A DNA stretch of 64,000 nucleotides from Larix kaempferi (Eukaryota > Streptophyta > Pinopsida > Pinales > Pinaceae). Positions 23,099 through 36,104 of this stretch are shown here, one piece after another. The first letter of the stretch is position 1. Each line of letters begins with the position of its first letter. The notes beneath the pieces were generated by a model. The model saw only the letters and a list, made by a program, of their open reading frames with translations. It did not search any database and was not told where the DNA came from. The DNA lies in assembly GCA_027924585.1 (NCBI GenBank), contig BSBM01000764.1:2221001-2285000 (forward strand), written 5' to 3'. Made by a program: the position numbers and the translations under genes.

Positions 23099-23611
23099 TA
23101 TACAAGAATGCCATGCAAAAAATAGCATATTTTGCATAACAAAGATTCATGTGTTTATCAAAGTTACAGTCTGTACTTCTCTTTTCTCTATGTTTTATGT
23201 AATCCTTCTTTGTTTATCTCTTCCATTATGTTATGTCTTCTATGCTTGGATGAAAGTTAAATAAGTCAAGATTCATATGTTTATGCCTTGATTTATCAGG
23301 TCTGAGTATTCATTTATTTCTCCGAAATTGATAGTGGATTCATCTGAAAATTAGTGCCCATATTTGGTGGACTATCTATGTTTCTTTCCTTTTCAACTGC
23401 AAAATATTTTGATTGTAATGTGACAATCGAAGTTACAGTCTGTACTTCTCTTTTCTCTATGTTTTATGTAATCCTTCTTTGTTTATCTCTTCCAATATGT
23501 TATGTCTTCCATGCTTGGATGAAAGTTAAATAAGTCAAGATTCATATGTTTATGCCCTTATTTATTAGGTTTGAGTATTCATTTATTTCTCCAAAATTGA
23601 TAGTGGATTCA
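23099..23611 (+). repeat. LTR 0 of the gag-only array (5'-truncated)
   Basis: Homology to the other LTRs starts at about 23099 and ends ...GTGGATTCA, nine bases before TGGTGCCC at 23621. It contains the 269-base internal duplication (AAGTTACAG... at 23161 and 23430). Confidence 0.82.
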
Positions 23612-24059
23612 TCTTAAAATTGGTGCCCATTATTGGTGGATTGTCTATGTTTCTTTCCTTTTCACCTGTAAAATATTTTAAATGTAGTGTGACAATTACC
23701 TTGCTTTTGTAAAGATCTTTACTGTTGTTTATCTCCTATTCCATAATATTCTTAGTTTCAACTCCGTGCCCAATGGTTCTTGTGAATATTTCAACCCTGA
23801 ATCTGTTTTAAAAAATCCCAGTCATATTCATATATCCTTAGCCATTTACATATTTTTGAGAGAGCCCTCTCTGGTAGGGAAAAGGCTAATTTCCCTCCTA
23901 AATGTTGGTTTGAAATAGTTACGTTAGGTTTATCCTTATACAACCAAAGGGTAAAATCTGAGTGATAACAATACATCTTGATGAATAGAGTGTTTCCTTT
24001 AGATTTGTTGTGGTAGCAAACTTGATTCATATATAGTTGGGTGTTGCTGAGATCGGAAG

Positions 24060-25446
24060 AAAGATGGAGATATGGATCTTTAGTGACTCCAAGAAAGGAC
24101 ATTGTGGATTCCAGAAGAATCCCTATGAGGAGAAATCTAGATTCACAGTTATTCTCCATTGTAGAGAGTCCAGAAAGACTTCTAAAAAAGAACAAAGGAA
24201 AAGATAGAGAAGGTACTTCTCAAACATCAAATATTTTTTTCCCCTTTTCACGAAGAGTGGTTAGATGATGAAAATAATGATATAAGTGAAAGACGTTTGT
24301 TTAGAACTAAATCAAAATCAGATTTGAAAGAAACTGAAGTTGATGAAGATAAATTTTGGAAATATTCTTTACAGTCAGTTTGGGAAAGTTTGCAAAAGTC
24401 CAAAAGGGCTGAGTGTAAAAAACCTAAATCTTAGTGAGTACCATTAAAAAATCATAACATTATTCAAAATCCTCACAACATTTTTCAAAACCCTTGAGTA
24501 GTTATGGCTGCTAGGTTTTCCCCACTTGTTTTACCACCTGCTCTGCACAATCTTCCCCAAAATTATGCACAGAGGATTATATAGTTTGATGGGGAAGGAT
24601 ATATTACGGCACAACAGCATATTGATAAATTCAATGACTTTATTGATCTTGAAGAGGTAGATTATGACAATGCAAAAATGCGATTGTTAGCTCAAAGTCT
24701 TTCAGGAGAGGTCAAAAAATGGTTCAGAACTTTAGATTCCGGATCTATTGCTACATATAATTACTTTGTAACCCTTTTTGATTGAGAGGTGGGAAGAAAA
24801 AAATAATCCTTCACAGATATTGATGTAGTTTAATAATTTGAAAAAGGGAGGTTTCGAAACACTCCAAGAATATTCTTCTAGATTTATGAAGGTTTATAAT
24901 TTGATTCTTGTTGATTTTAAACATTTGGTAGGAGCTGCCAAGTTGCACTACGCAGATGCATTTGAAGGTGATTTTTCTTGTACATTAAGGGAAAGAAGGT
25001 CAGCCACTTTATCAGATATGATGAGAGACACAGTGGAAGTGAAAGAAAATCCGATGGCTTCTAGAAAGATAAAACAAAAAGTTGACATGGATAGAAGAAA
25101 GATTAAAGAAGATAATCAGCCTTCAACCTCTTCTTATATTGATGTGCAATTTGAGGTCATGATGAGAACTATGGAGAGATTACTAGATAGATTGGAATTG
25201 GACACAGACCTCAAAATAGAGAACAACTAGAACCACCCATTAGAAATCCAAATTTCCGAAGGCCAATTCCCTTGCAAATCAGACAAAGAGATCAAAGAGA
25301 CCATAAGAATTAAAGAAATTTCCTATGCAGATCATATTGATATGAAGGTCCTGGTGAAGGATATGACAAGCTATGATCTTATATCAGCAGATCAATGGAC
25401 GACGGTCAAAAAATATGGAAGAATGAAATATAATCTTCGTTCATGA
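24060..25446 (+). pseudogene. Gag of array unit 1 (broken)
   Basis: Frames read MDSRRIPMRR-type N-terminal sequence, then LVLPPALHNLPQNYA, FDGEGYITAQQHIDKF and SLSGEVKKWFRTL, a Ty3/gypsy gag core. The next part runs from 24838 to 25230 as GGFETLQEYSSRFMKVYN, DFSCTLRERRSATLSDMMRD and TMERLLDRLELDTD. Stops and a frameshift at about 24785-24838 split the two halves, and the tail shifts frame again to a stop at 25444-25446. No zinc knuckle and no pol follow before the next LTR at 25507. Confidence 0.82.
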
Positions 25447-25506
25447 AAGTATCCATTGGGTCCCATGAAAAACAAAGACTTTAAAGACTTTTATTTGAAA
25501 GAAACT

Positions 25507-26211
25507 TGTAATATTTTTTGTACAAACTTAAACTCAAAGTGACATGTGGCAGTTAGTTAAGTTATGTTAATTTTAGTTAAAATAAGCAGTTAGGTTTTGT
25601 GCAAAGAAATTTTGTATAAAAGACAATGTGAATTATTTTGAAAGGGTTGGAAACTTTTTGAGGACAAGACAATTTTGTATCGAGTTATTATATTTTATAA
25701 TACAAGAATGCCATGCACAAAATAGCATATTTTGCATAACAGAGATTCATGTGTTGATCGAAGTTACAATTTGTACTTCTCTTTTCTCTTTGTTTTATGT
25801 AATCCTTCGTTGTTTATCTCTTCCATTATGTTATGTCTTCAATGCTTGGATGAAAGTTAAATAAGTCAAGATTCATATGTTTATGCCTTGATTTATTGGG
25901 TCTGAGTATTCATTTATTTGTCAAAAATTGATAGTGGATTTATCTGAAAATTGGTGCTCATTATTGGTGGACTGTTTATGTTTCTTTCCTTTTCACCTGC
26001 AAAATATTTTGACTGTAATGTGACAATCGAAGTTACAGTCTGTACTTCTCTTTTCTCTATGTTTTATGTAATCCTTCTTTGTTTATCTCTTCCATTATGT
26101 TATGTCTTCTATGCTTGGATGAAAGTTAAATAAGTCAAGATTCATATGTTTATGCCTTGTTTTATCAGGTCTGAGTATTCATTTATTTCTCCAAAATTGA
26201 TAGTGGATTCA
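25507..26211 (+). repeat. LTR 1 of the gag-only array
   Basis: 705 bp, TGTAATATTTTTTGTAC...GTGGATTCA, with a TATA-like GTATAAAAGAC about 110 bases in. A 269-base segment is duplicated in tandem (starts at 25761 and 26030); each copy carries the LTR end and a TGGTGC...ATTATTGG primer-site-like stretch. The functional junction is the second one at 26221. Confidence 0.85.
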
Positions 26212-26679
26212 TCTGAAAATTGGTGCCCATTATTGGTGGATTGTCTATGTTTCTTTCCTTTTCACCTACAAAAGATTTTGAATGTAATGTGACAATTACC
26301 TTGCCTCTGTAAAGCTCTTTATTGTTGTTTATTTGATATTCCATAATATTCTTAGTTTCAAATCCATGCCCAATGGTTCTTGTGTATATTTCAACCCTGA
26401 ATCTGTTTTAAAAAATCCCAATCATATTCATATATCCTTAGCCATTTACATACTTTTGAGAGAGCCCTCTCTGGTAGGGAAAAGGATAATTTCCCTCCTA
26501 AAGGTTGGTTTGAAATAGTTACCTTAGGTTTATCCGTCTACAACCAAAGGGTAAAATTTGAGTGATAACAATACATCTTGATGAATAGAGTGCTTCCTTC
26601 AGATTTGTTCTGGTAGCAAACTTCAGTCATATATAGTTGGGTGTTGCTGAGCTCCGAAGAAAGATGGAGATATGGATCT

Positions 26680-28036
26680 TCAGTGACTCCAAGAAAGGAC
26701 ATCATGGATTCCAGAAGAATCCCTATGAGGAGAAATCCAGATTCATAGTTATTCTCCATTATAGAGAGTCCAGAAAGACTTCTAAAAAAGAACAAAGGAA
26801 AAGATAGAGAAGGTACTTCTCAAACATCAAATATTTTTTCCCCTTTTCACGAAGAGTGGATAGATGATGAAAATATTGATATAAGTGAAAGAATTTTGTT
26901 TAGAACTAAATCAGAATCAAATTTGAAAGAAACTGAAGTTGATCAAGACAAATTTTGGAAATATTCTTTATAGTCAGTTTGGGAAAGTTTGCAAAAGACC
27001 AAAAGGGCCGAGTCTAAAAAACCTAAAGCTCAGAGAGTACCATTAAAAAATCATAACATTATTCACAATCCTCACAACATTTTTCAAAACCCTTCAGTAG
27101 TTATGGCTGCTAGGATTTCCCCACTTGTTTTACCACCTACTCTGCACAATCTTCCCCAGAATTATGCATAGAGGATTATACAGTTTGATGGGGAAGGATA
27201 TATTACAACACAACAGCATATTGATAAATTCAATGACTTTATTGATCTCGAAGAGGTAGATTATGATGATGCAAAAATGCGATTGTTATCTCAAAGTCTT
27301 TCAGGAGAGGTCAAAAAATGGTTCAGAACTTTAGCTGTCGGATCTATTGCCACATATAATGACTTTGTAACCCCTTTTGATTGAGAGAAAAAAAGAATCC
27401 TTCACAGATATTGATGTAATATGATAATTTGCAAAAGGGAGGTTTTGAAATAGTCCAAGAATATTCTTCCAGATTTATGAAGGTTTATAATTCGATTCTT
27501 GTTTATTTTAAATGTTTGGTAGGAGTTTCCAAGTTGCACTACGCAGATGCATTTGAAGGTGATTTTTCTTGTACATTAAGGGAAAGAAGGTCAGCCACTT
27601 TACCAGATATGATGAGAGACATAGTGGAAGTGGAAGAAAATATGATGGCTTCTAGAAAGATAAAACAAAAAGTTGACATGGATAGAAGAAAGATTAAAGA
27701 TGATAATCAGCCTTCAACCTCTTCTTATATGGATGTGCAATTTGAGGTCATTATGAGAACTATGGAGAGATTACTAGATAGATTGGCATTGGACACGAAC
27801 CTCAAAATAGAGAACAACCAGAACCACCCATTAGAAATCCAAATCTCCAGAGGCCAATTCCTTCGCAAATCAGACAAAGAGATCAAAGAGACCAGAGGAA
27901 TCAAAGAAATTTCCTATGCATATCATATTGATATGAAGGTCCTGGTGAAGGATATGACAAGCTATGATCTTATATCAGTAGATCAATGGACGAAGGTTGA
28001 AAAATATGGAAGAATGAAATATAATCCTCGTTCATG
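26680..28036 (+). pseudogene. Gag of array unit 2 (broken)
   Basis: Same gag as unit 1 and better preserved at the C-terminal side: 27429-28037 is open for 202 codons (GGFEIVQEYSSRFMKVYNSI, DFSCTLRERRSATLPDMMRD). The N-terminal part reads HEEWIDDENIDISERILF, then ISPLVLPPTLHNLPQNY, FDGEGYITTQQHIDKF and SLSGEVKKWFRTL, with stops and a frameshift near 27385-27430. After the stop at 28035-28037 only 60 bases remain before the next LTR. Gag would form the virus-like particle; all enzymes would have to come from another element. Confidence 0.83.
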
Positions 28037-28097
28037 AAAGCATCCATTGGATCCCATGAAAAACAAAGACTTTGAAGACTTTTATTTGAAAGAAATT

Positions 28098-28802
28098 TGT
28101 AATATTTTTTGTACAAACTTAAACTCAAAGTGACATGTGGCAGTTAATTAATTTATGTTAATTTTAGTTAAAATAAGCAGTTAGGTTTTGTGCAAAGAAA
28201 TTTTGTATAAAAGACAATGTGAATTATTTTGAAAGGGTTGGAAACTTTTTAAGGACGAGACAATTTTGTATCGAGTTATTATATTTTCTAATACAAGAAT
28301 GCCATGCAGAAAATAGCATATTTTGCATAACATAGATTCATGTGTTGATCAAAGTTACAGTTTGTACTTCTCTTTTCTCTATGTTTTATTTAATCCTTCT
28401 TTGTTTATCTCTTCCATTATGTTATGTCTTCTATGCTGGGATGAAAGTTAAATAAGTCAAGATTCATATGTTTATGCCTTTATTTATCGGGTCTGAGTAT
28501 TCATTTATTTGTCAAAAACTGATAGTGGATTCATTTGAAAATTGGTGACCATTATTGGTGGACTGTCTATGTTTCTTTCCTTTTCACCTGCAAAATATTT
28601 TGACTATAATGTGACAATCGAAGTTACAGTCTATACTTCTCTTTTCTCTATGTTTTATATAATCCTTCTTTGTTTATCTCTTCCATTATGTTATGTCTTC
28701 TATGCTTGGATGAAAGTTAAATAAGTCAAGATTCATATGTTTATGCCTTGATTTATTGGGTCTGAGTATTCATTTATTTCTCCAAAATTGATAGTGGATT
28801 CA
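28098..28802 (+). repeat. LTR 2 of the gag-only array, with partial third internal region
   Basis: Again 705 bp with the 269-base internal duplication (28352 and 28621), ending ...GGATTCA before TGGCGCCCATTATTGG at 28812, the best-preserved primer site of the array. The internal region then follows unit 1 and 2 to about 29275, where GGATCTTCAGTGA is interrupted by the hairpin element. Confidence 0.85.
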
Positions 28803-29276
28803 TCTGAAAATTGGCGCCCATTATTGGTGGATTGTCTATGTTTCTTTCCTTTTCACCTGCAAAATATTTTGAATGTAATGTGACAATTACCTTGCCTCTG
28901 TAAAGATCTTTATTGTTGTTTATCTGATATTCCATAATATTCTTAGTTTCGACTCCATGCCCAATGGTTCTTGTGTATATTTCAACCCTGAATCTGTTTT
29001 AAAAAATCCCAGTCATATTCATATATCCTTAGCCATTTACATATTTTTGAGAGCCTTCTTTGGTAGGGAAAAGGCTAATTTCCCTCCTAAAGGTTGGTTT
29101 GAAATAGTTACCTTAGATTTATCCTTCTACAACCAAAGGGTAAAATCTGAGTGATAACAATACATCTTGATGAATAGAGTGCTTCCTTCAAATTTGTTGT
29201 GGTAGCAAACTTGATTTATATATAGTTGGGTGTTGTTGAGCTCGGAAGAAAGATGGATATATGGATCTTCAGTGAT

Positions 29277-29938
29277 TTTGAAGCCTACGTGATGCACAAA
29301 TCATCCAACAATAGTTGAATGTGAGGCCTTAGAGTAGCAGTGAACAACCCATTAGGGGAGTTTTGAGGTCTAAAATGGGCCTCATAAGGGAAATAATAAA
29401 ATAAGAGTTCGAAATTTTAGAGAGGAAAAAGAAAAACTACTTTTTCTTATTGTATTTTTGACATATCCCATTAATGGTTTACCCAAATTTCAAGTTTGGG
29501 CACTCGTTGGATGTGGATTTTAATTCCACATCCAACCCATACCCACATCGCATACTTCTGAGGCACCCACATTATTGAAATTTTCATTTTTTCATGTCGT
29601 GGGTGCCTCAGAAGTATGCAGTGTGCCAGGGTATGGTTTGGATGCGGAATTAAAATCCCCATCCAATGAGTGCCCAAACATGAAATTTGGGTAAACCATT
29701 AAGGAGATATGTCAAAAATACAATAAGAAAAAATAGTTTTTTCTTTTTCCCTCCAATTTGTTTTACAAATTTTACCCTTATGGTTGACATCGTCATCTTG
29801 AATCCTATTGGTTCTTATAAAGTGAATTTTTATGGTACATTATTTGTTTTGAGGCCCATTTTTTACCTCAAAACTCCCCTAATGTCATTCATAATTATTG
29901 GTAGCCTTTGAATGGTTGGACATATTTTTAGCCTCAAA
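29277..29938. mobile_element. Long hairpin (fold-back/MITE-like) element, ~660 bp
   Basis: Two long arms are inverted copies of each other: the left arm ends at 29570 (GAGGCACCCAC), the right arm starts near 29598 (GTGGGTGCCTC), and a ~27-base T-rich loop lies between. Matching pairs run outward through CACTCGTTGGATGTGGATTT, GGTTTACCCAAATTTC, GACATATC and AGGGGAGTTTTGAGGT to ends of the TTTGARGCY type. The right arm has about 100 extra bases. No transposase and no clear target-site duplication. It interrupts or abuts the third gag-array unit. Confidence 0.75.
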
Positions 29939-32900
29939 GTATCGATAAAATAAAATTATGGGCATATTCCTAGTAACACTGAGGTATTTGTCAGCATTAT
30001 TGAGCATCATGTGCATAAAAAAAACCGTATAAGGTTACTTCAAGGGAAAATCTGAGCTATACATCATCATTTTTCTAGTAAAAAATGTCTTGAAATGAGT
30101 ATGCATTGGTTGTTGGTGTAATTTTGCACATATCTAGGATTATAGTTGTTTTCATCATTAAGAATTTGTATAACTTTGAAGTAATCATCCAATGCTAAGT
30201 GGACAAACCTCAGTCATAATGAAAAATTGCCATACTTCATGGTAAACAATGCCATGTATAGATTAGGGTTTGTGCTACAATTCCAGACTTTTAGGAGCAT
30301 CCAAGAACAACAAGACTTTCCAACTTTAGCATGCTTAAAAGGGTACTTCGCAAGTTTTAAAGATGAAGGAATGATGAATTCAAGGTTTTAGCTACCTTTT
30401 AATGGTGTCTAACCTGTTAATCCAAGAAAATTTTATGCAGAATTTGGAATTGCAATATTTGGCATGAAGGGGAGTGATCCCTAAACAATGAATATATGGG
30501 GGGAGTTAAAGGTTTTATAGTGTTCCTATTAAAATACATATATTAACCTAATGTGAAGAGACATATATTAACATGCGAGTAAATTTTGAACTAAAAAATC
30601 TGACATCTGGCCATGCCTCATTTAATTATGACGTACCAACGTCTCATCATTGAGCTCAGAAAACTGAAGAGGAGATGAAAAATTGACAGCATGCTTTGAC
30701 CTAGATTTACTCTAGACATCATCCATTTCCTACATATCCTATGAATAGCTAGTCAACAATAATTCACCTGAAATGAAGGTGTGGAAATTAAATGTTGCTG
30801 GGCTCCTGTTGATTGCACTAACATATCAATGCTCCAAAGCATATTTGGCTTGTCGATTGGTTAAACTAATCAATAACTCAAATCCATTAGGCCCATCTTC
30901 AAGGCACTTAGTCTACATTTGGTATTTATATCCTTGTACTCTTTTCATCAAATACTTCACTTACATCCTTCTTTATTCTTCTATTTCTCTCATCTCTTTG
31001 CATAACACTTGTAACAAGTATCTTTAACAGTCCAAGATTTAGCATGTTCTACATCTCAATCCTTTAATATAGAAAAGAGAAAGGATCTTAGTGTTGATCA
31101 GAGGGTTGTATATTTCATCTCCATATAATTAAACCTAGATGTCAAAGTCATACAACATTTGGCATGGATCATTCATTTGGGGTTTATGTTCGCGCTTTCA
31201 TGAAATTCCTAGGAGCTAGAGGAGTTTCCTTCCTTTGGGTTCCCAATCAGAACTACCAAGTTTTGCAAGCCAAGTAAATGATAATGTATGAACAAGCAAG
31301 CGAGATTTATTATAACCCAATTTTTGTTCCAAATGACCTCTAATCGCATGAAGAAGACACCAATAAAGTTATAGTCATGTTGCGGCAGTAATGTCCAAGT
31401 GGTGGATTCCTAAATTGTTTTGGTTTTGGCATGTGTAATGGGGATTCTCCCTTCATAATAATTTTCCTTTGAGACTGAGTTATTGAAGGGAATGACCTCC
31501 TTTTGGTGATTGGTTGAGATGTGACTTGGCTTCCTTATTGACCACCTTGGATTTCATTGGTCATGTTCCTATACAATTGATGGTCAAGACCTTTTGAGTG
31601 ATCACCTTTCAATAAGTTGTCTTTTGAAATGGTTAAGAAATTTTAATGTTTTATTCAAAATAATAAAATAAAATTTTGTTTATCGTTCACCTTAGCATTA
31701 GGTTTATAGCTTCACGAAGGGTGCTCATGTGCTCATTAGTGAGTTCATGGTGTGATTTACGTCATTAATACTAAAAAATAAAAAATAAAGTAAAAGTTTG
31801 TTTAAGGAGGTTGCATTGGGGTTACTTTATTGTTAGAGAATTTACTCTGGAAAGGATCTCATTTTTCATGTTTTGGACACATGTTGGTTGGTGTATTTGT
31901 CTTTTGGAGGGGCTCTAGGTGAAAATACTTTGTGTAAGAAGTCACTTTTGTGGGCATCACATGGACATCATTATATTGAAGAAGTGGCTTTGTGGACATG
32001 TCCTACATTGGAAGTTGCTTTGTGGACATTGCTTGATGAATAAGTTATCTCAAAAGAAGCCTTCCGAGGGTAATATAGACATATTTGGATTGATTAAGGA
32101 GCTTTGGATGTAGACATGAGTGCATAGAAACTATGGAATGCTAATTCAACTAACACTTGTTGGATGTATTATTCTAAAAGTGCATTGTGCAACATTGAAA
32201 AAATGGAGTAAAAACACAGATTAAATAATGGCAAAGCAAGAATTTAAATTTTTTTCCGAAAACCCTATGATGAGCCTATGTATTCCTATAACTTTGCACA
32301 TTCATATCTACATAAAATATCAAACCTATGTAACTCATTTTTACATGTGTACTCCTATGAATTTGTACATCCCTATCTATTATACAACCTCAACCTATGT
32401 AGCTTCTTTTGTTTGTCTTATGTGTGACTAAACCTGTAGGTCCTTAAAAAAATTTAGTTACATGAATCAAGGTTATTGCACCACTTATTTCATTGATGGC
32501 TACTCCACCAACTAATAACAGTAATAGGTTGTAAACGATGGCATAGGGATTATAAAATTTGGCATAGTGTGTTTATTGATAGGCACATCATCTATAACAA
32601 TTGTCGTATGGTTGGAATAACATTAGCATAGCTTATATCAAAGTTGTCATAGTGTTGACATGGCAATGGAAACCGATAGAAAGCGTATATCATCACTCGA
32701 TATAAGACATAGTTCTAGAATTTCATGTTCTATTCTAGCTTATATTGCACTGAGAATATTGAGGTGTTCATCAACAACCAAGTCAATGGAGTAGGTTAAA
32801 TATCATGGAGCATTCTTCCATCTCCGTTAAGTTATTTTACGAAATCTGATAACGGATAATTGCAATTTTGACAATGAAACTTTACAATTTCGTAAATTTT

Positions 32901-33956
32901 AACATTGCAAATAGATTCAGAGACCCCCTAAGTCATTGAAAATTAATTATTCATTGTGCAAAAAACTAATTACGTCTATTACAATTACAATATTGACATA
33001 TCTAGACACATATAAAAACATGTTATATATAATAATAAAATCCTATATTATATTATATATACTCTCTTAATTTGAATGATGAAATTCATGGTAGATGCTA
33101 GTCAAGGAAATCTTGAGGAAGCCAAACGTGAGTAAATTTAATTTCCAATTAAGAAGGTGTCTATGCGCCAAAAGGACTACACAGCAACTCAACAATAAAA
33201 TGTCTGCATGGAAATTAAAAATGGATAGTCACCATGAAACCTGTCAACTTCATCACCGGTGCAATGAATTGGAGGATATCATTTGATTTCCATGTCAACC
33301 ACCAAATTGCCAATGTGGGGATAAAAAATCACGCGGAGTTAATGGTTATCGAGACAATGTGACCCACAACATATAGCGGTTAAGGATGGTTTAAATGCAA
33401 CGTGACAACAAGGAGGACGTGGGCTCCATGGCCACTATGCCATGGATATAAACATTCCCCCTTATTTGTATTCAAATCCTATAACATGGATAAGATCCCA
33501 TTGGGCCAAACATATAACAAATAGGGAATCAGCATCCATGATACATGCAATACGAGTCTCAAACTACAATCTAAGACCTATGATATTTAATCCTTGTGCT
33601 AGCAATAATGAGAGGCAATGTCAAAGTTATAAGAGGTTAAACACGTAGGTAAAAATATATACAATTTTTATAGTATGACAAGAAGGCAAGTCAAGAGTAA
33701 AACGGTAGTTAGCTTGCTAATAAATATATGGTATTAGTTACAAGAATTATGGAGATGATAGGTAGCCAAGTAAGTACTTAACTCAAAGTCATGAGGGTGA
33801 CCCTGGAGGCTCCATGAATAATTTGACCGAAACAAAGTAATAACATGTCTATAGTCACAAAGTAGCCTAATGACGAAAGAGTAGATAAACAACAAGATGA
33901 TGACGACAACAGTTCCCAATATTGCATAGTTAAATTTTTCTAGTAGTGATTTTGAA
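29939..33956. other. Four kilobases with no recognised feature
   Basis: AT-rich sequence without convincing coding. An 84-codon plus-strand frame at 30773-31027 has a hydrophobic N-terminus (VAGLLLIALTYQ) but no family resemblance. 33020-33060 is a short AT tract. Part of the right end could be degraded 5' sequence of the Athila-like element, but I cannot show it. Confidence 0.45.
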
Positions 33957-34236
33957 GGATGTTATAGTCATATCCACCTTGGAATTCTTGGGAAGCATGA
34001 CCTCAAAAACTAGTCAAAAATCATCCATGGAAACAAGGGTGGTGAGGGTATAACTATGGGAATATCCTTACTTATCCCATGCAGTCACAACACTCGTATC
34101 CTCCATAGTTCCAACAACAATATCCAACTCAACTATAGATGTATTTTCCTACACAATTTCTTGCTCAACAACAACATATCGTATATCCCCAACAATTGCA
34201 ATTTCCTTCTACACAATGCCTAAGACCAAATCAGTT
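33957..34236 (+). pseudogene. Athila-like gag fragment, left of the nested insertion
   Basis: Low-complexity gag tail rich in Gln, Pro and Tyr: KNHPWKQGW, YNYGNIPTYPMQ, FLAQQQHIVYPQQLQFPSTQ, ending LRPNQ at the insertion point. Two stops are visible (PP*FQQQ and QL*MYFP). Anything N-terminal to about 33957 is not recognisable. The left target-site copy reads TCAGT at 34232-34236. Confidence 0.7.
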
Positions 34237-36091
34237 GTAACATCCCAAAAAAATCCAAGTTGGTATTTCTATGAATATATTAAGTACTTTTCACAATAAC
34301 CACTTAACTCATAAGTTGTATTCATAAAGACTTCATGAGATAAGTTGTATTCTTTCTAAAGGTATCATTTGTATTCTAAAGAAATATTATTAACTCCTTA
34401 AGAATATTTATCCATGCATTTACACGAAATAGATTCTCATATAGAAATTTCATGACATTAAATATCTCCATAACTTATAGTGAAATTCGTTAGTATTAAA
34501 GACCATAATATAGTCATCCTTACAACTACATAATGACGACAGAATATTCAAGCATCCTAGTCACTTATATAACCATCCACGTTGATTCTTATTGCAACCA
34601 ACACCTTGCTGGACTTTATTAAGTGTACACCAAACTTACTCAATCGATATAAAAATAATTGTGCATGTTTAAAGGGCCTTAATGATAGATGCATCTAGTT
34701 AAATAAACAACCACATACGAAGAGACCATATATACGTGGTTCACCTCATACATGGGCTACGTCCACAAAGAAATGTCACATCTTGTACTATTTATTCAAA
34801 ATAGAGTTTACATCCTACAACATCATTGTTGTAATATTTTCTTTCCACTTTCTCAAAGCCTCTCTCGTAGAGAGCACTTCCAAGACTTTCGACACTGCAT
34901 CAAAACTAGTTAATGTAAATAATAGCTAAACCATCCATCAAGACAAAACCAATGTATTATACATCATACGTAGATGGAGAAACATGGTTCACAACCAGAA
35001 ATTAGGGTATATACTATATGCAGATGGATCTTTAACCATCCCATCCCCTAACACGATTTATGAAACGTATAAACACAAAACAATAGATTTCATGGTATAA
35101 TTATATGCAATAGGTATGTAACTTTGGAAACGTCTTTCTTGGCCATCCCTTCGCAAGAGATCTACGCAATATAAAGGAAACAAATAAATGTAAACCAACA
35201 TATATAATACTTAAATGGTAAATTATATAGGAATTGGTAAGCAACTCACAAACAGCCCAGAGACCACTCATTCACTTTACAAGCAACATATATAAATGAT
35301 TCTGCGGAGATCTCTTAATCCAAGAATCAGCATAGCTTAACTATTAATCTTCAAGCAACATATATAAATAAATATGCATAAATCTAAATGTGATGCAAGT
35401 AACAATAGAGCTTACCTATTAAACTTCAAGCAACATATATAAATAAATATGTAGAGATATCAATAGAGCTTACCTATTAAACTTCAAGCAGCATATATAC
35501 ATAAATATGAAGAGATCTCAATAGAGCTTACCTATTAAACTTCAAGCAACATATATAATAAATATGCAGGGATATGGATATGATGCAAGCAACAATAGAG
35601 ATTATCTATTAAAACATCAGGAAACATATATAATAAATATGCAGAGATCTAAATATGACGCAAGAAACAATAGAGTTTATCTATTAAACTTCAAGTAGCA
35701 TATATAAGTAATAAAAGAAATCTCAAAGATCATGAAATGACAAACAGTGAGTCAGATCAGTTCTCCCTAAGACCAAGCATTAACTTAGGACTAACTATAG
35801 TTTAGGATGACTCAGTAAATTAATTGAGTGAGCATCCAGTGTTCATCTTCCTTCCGGTGCCCATGGCACCAAATTGATTTCCCCATATTCTTAGTCACTT
35901 TCCCTCTCCCCCTAGTGGATTTAGTGGCTCATCATCTTTACTCTCCTAAGTTTACAATTTCCACTTAGGAATTAACCACGTAACTTACAAGTTTTACTAG
36001 TGGGGCCTTGGACTTGAGATCCTCACCAGAAAACAAGTACAATAATATTTTACAATTACAAAATAATAAGGTATAAAAGAGGGATATTACA
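34237..36091 (-). repeat. Element II 3' LTR
   Basis: 1855 bp. Compared with the right LTR it lacks about 1.9 kb at 35771 (CTCCC/TAAGACC junction) and has about 240 extra bases at 35112-35350. Outside these indels it aligns closely (for example 34257-34330 with 49120-49150 plus 56298-56335). Confidence 0.9.
35350..35710. repeat. ~58-bp tandem repeats inside the element II LTR
   Basis: Units contain CAATAGAGCTTACCTATTAA followed by CTTCAAGCAACATATATAA. About five to six imperfect copies; the same array is at 57125-57490 in the other LTR. Confidence 0.88.
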
Positions 36092-36104
36092 TCCTTTCCC
36101 CCTT
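36092..36104 (-). promoter_or_regulatory. Polypurine tract of element II
   Basis: The minus strand reads AAGGGGGAAAGGA immediately before the TGTAATATCCC LTR start. Nearly the same as the element I tract at 1567-1579. Confidence 0.82.

Larger units (their letters stand above)
23099..29275 (+). mobile_element. Tandem array of a gag-only Ty3/gypsy element (LTR-gag-LTR-gag-LTR)
   Basis: Three head-to-tail copies with a period of 2600 and 2591 bases (landmark TACAAGAATGCCATGC at 23101, 25701 and 28292). Each unit is LTR, primer site TGGYGCCC, leader and a degraded gag, then the next LTR. There is no protease, RT or integrase. The first LTR is truncated at its 5' side and the third unit is cut at 29275, 472 bases into its internal region. 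One complete element is 25507-28802 (3.3 kb). The layout matches gag-only terminal-repeat elements (TR-GAG type), and the array is what unequal recombination between LTRs would give. Confidence 0.85.

Noticed and set aside
23791-24195. 134-codon minus-strand frame, repeated at 26538-26795
   Set aside because: Antisense shadow of the gag-array leader and gag; the plus strand explains the sequence.
30773-31027. 84-codon frame with signal-peptide-like start
   Set aside because: No family resemblance or neighbouring gene structure; length is expected by chance in AT-rich DNA.
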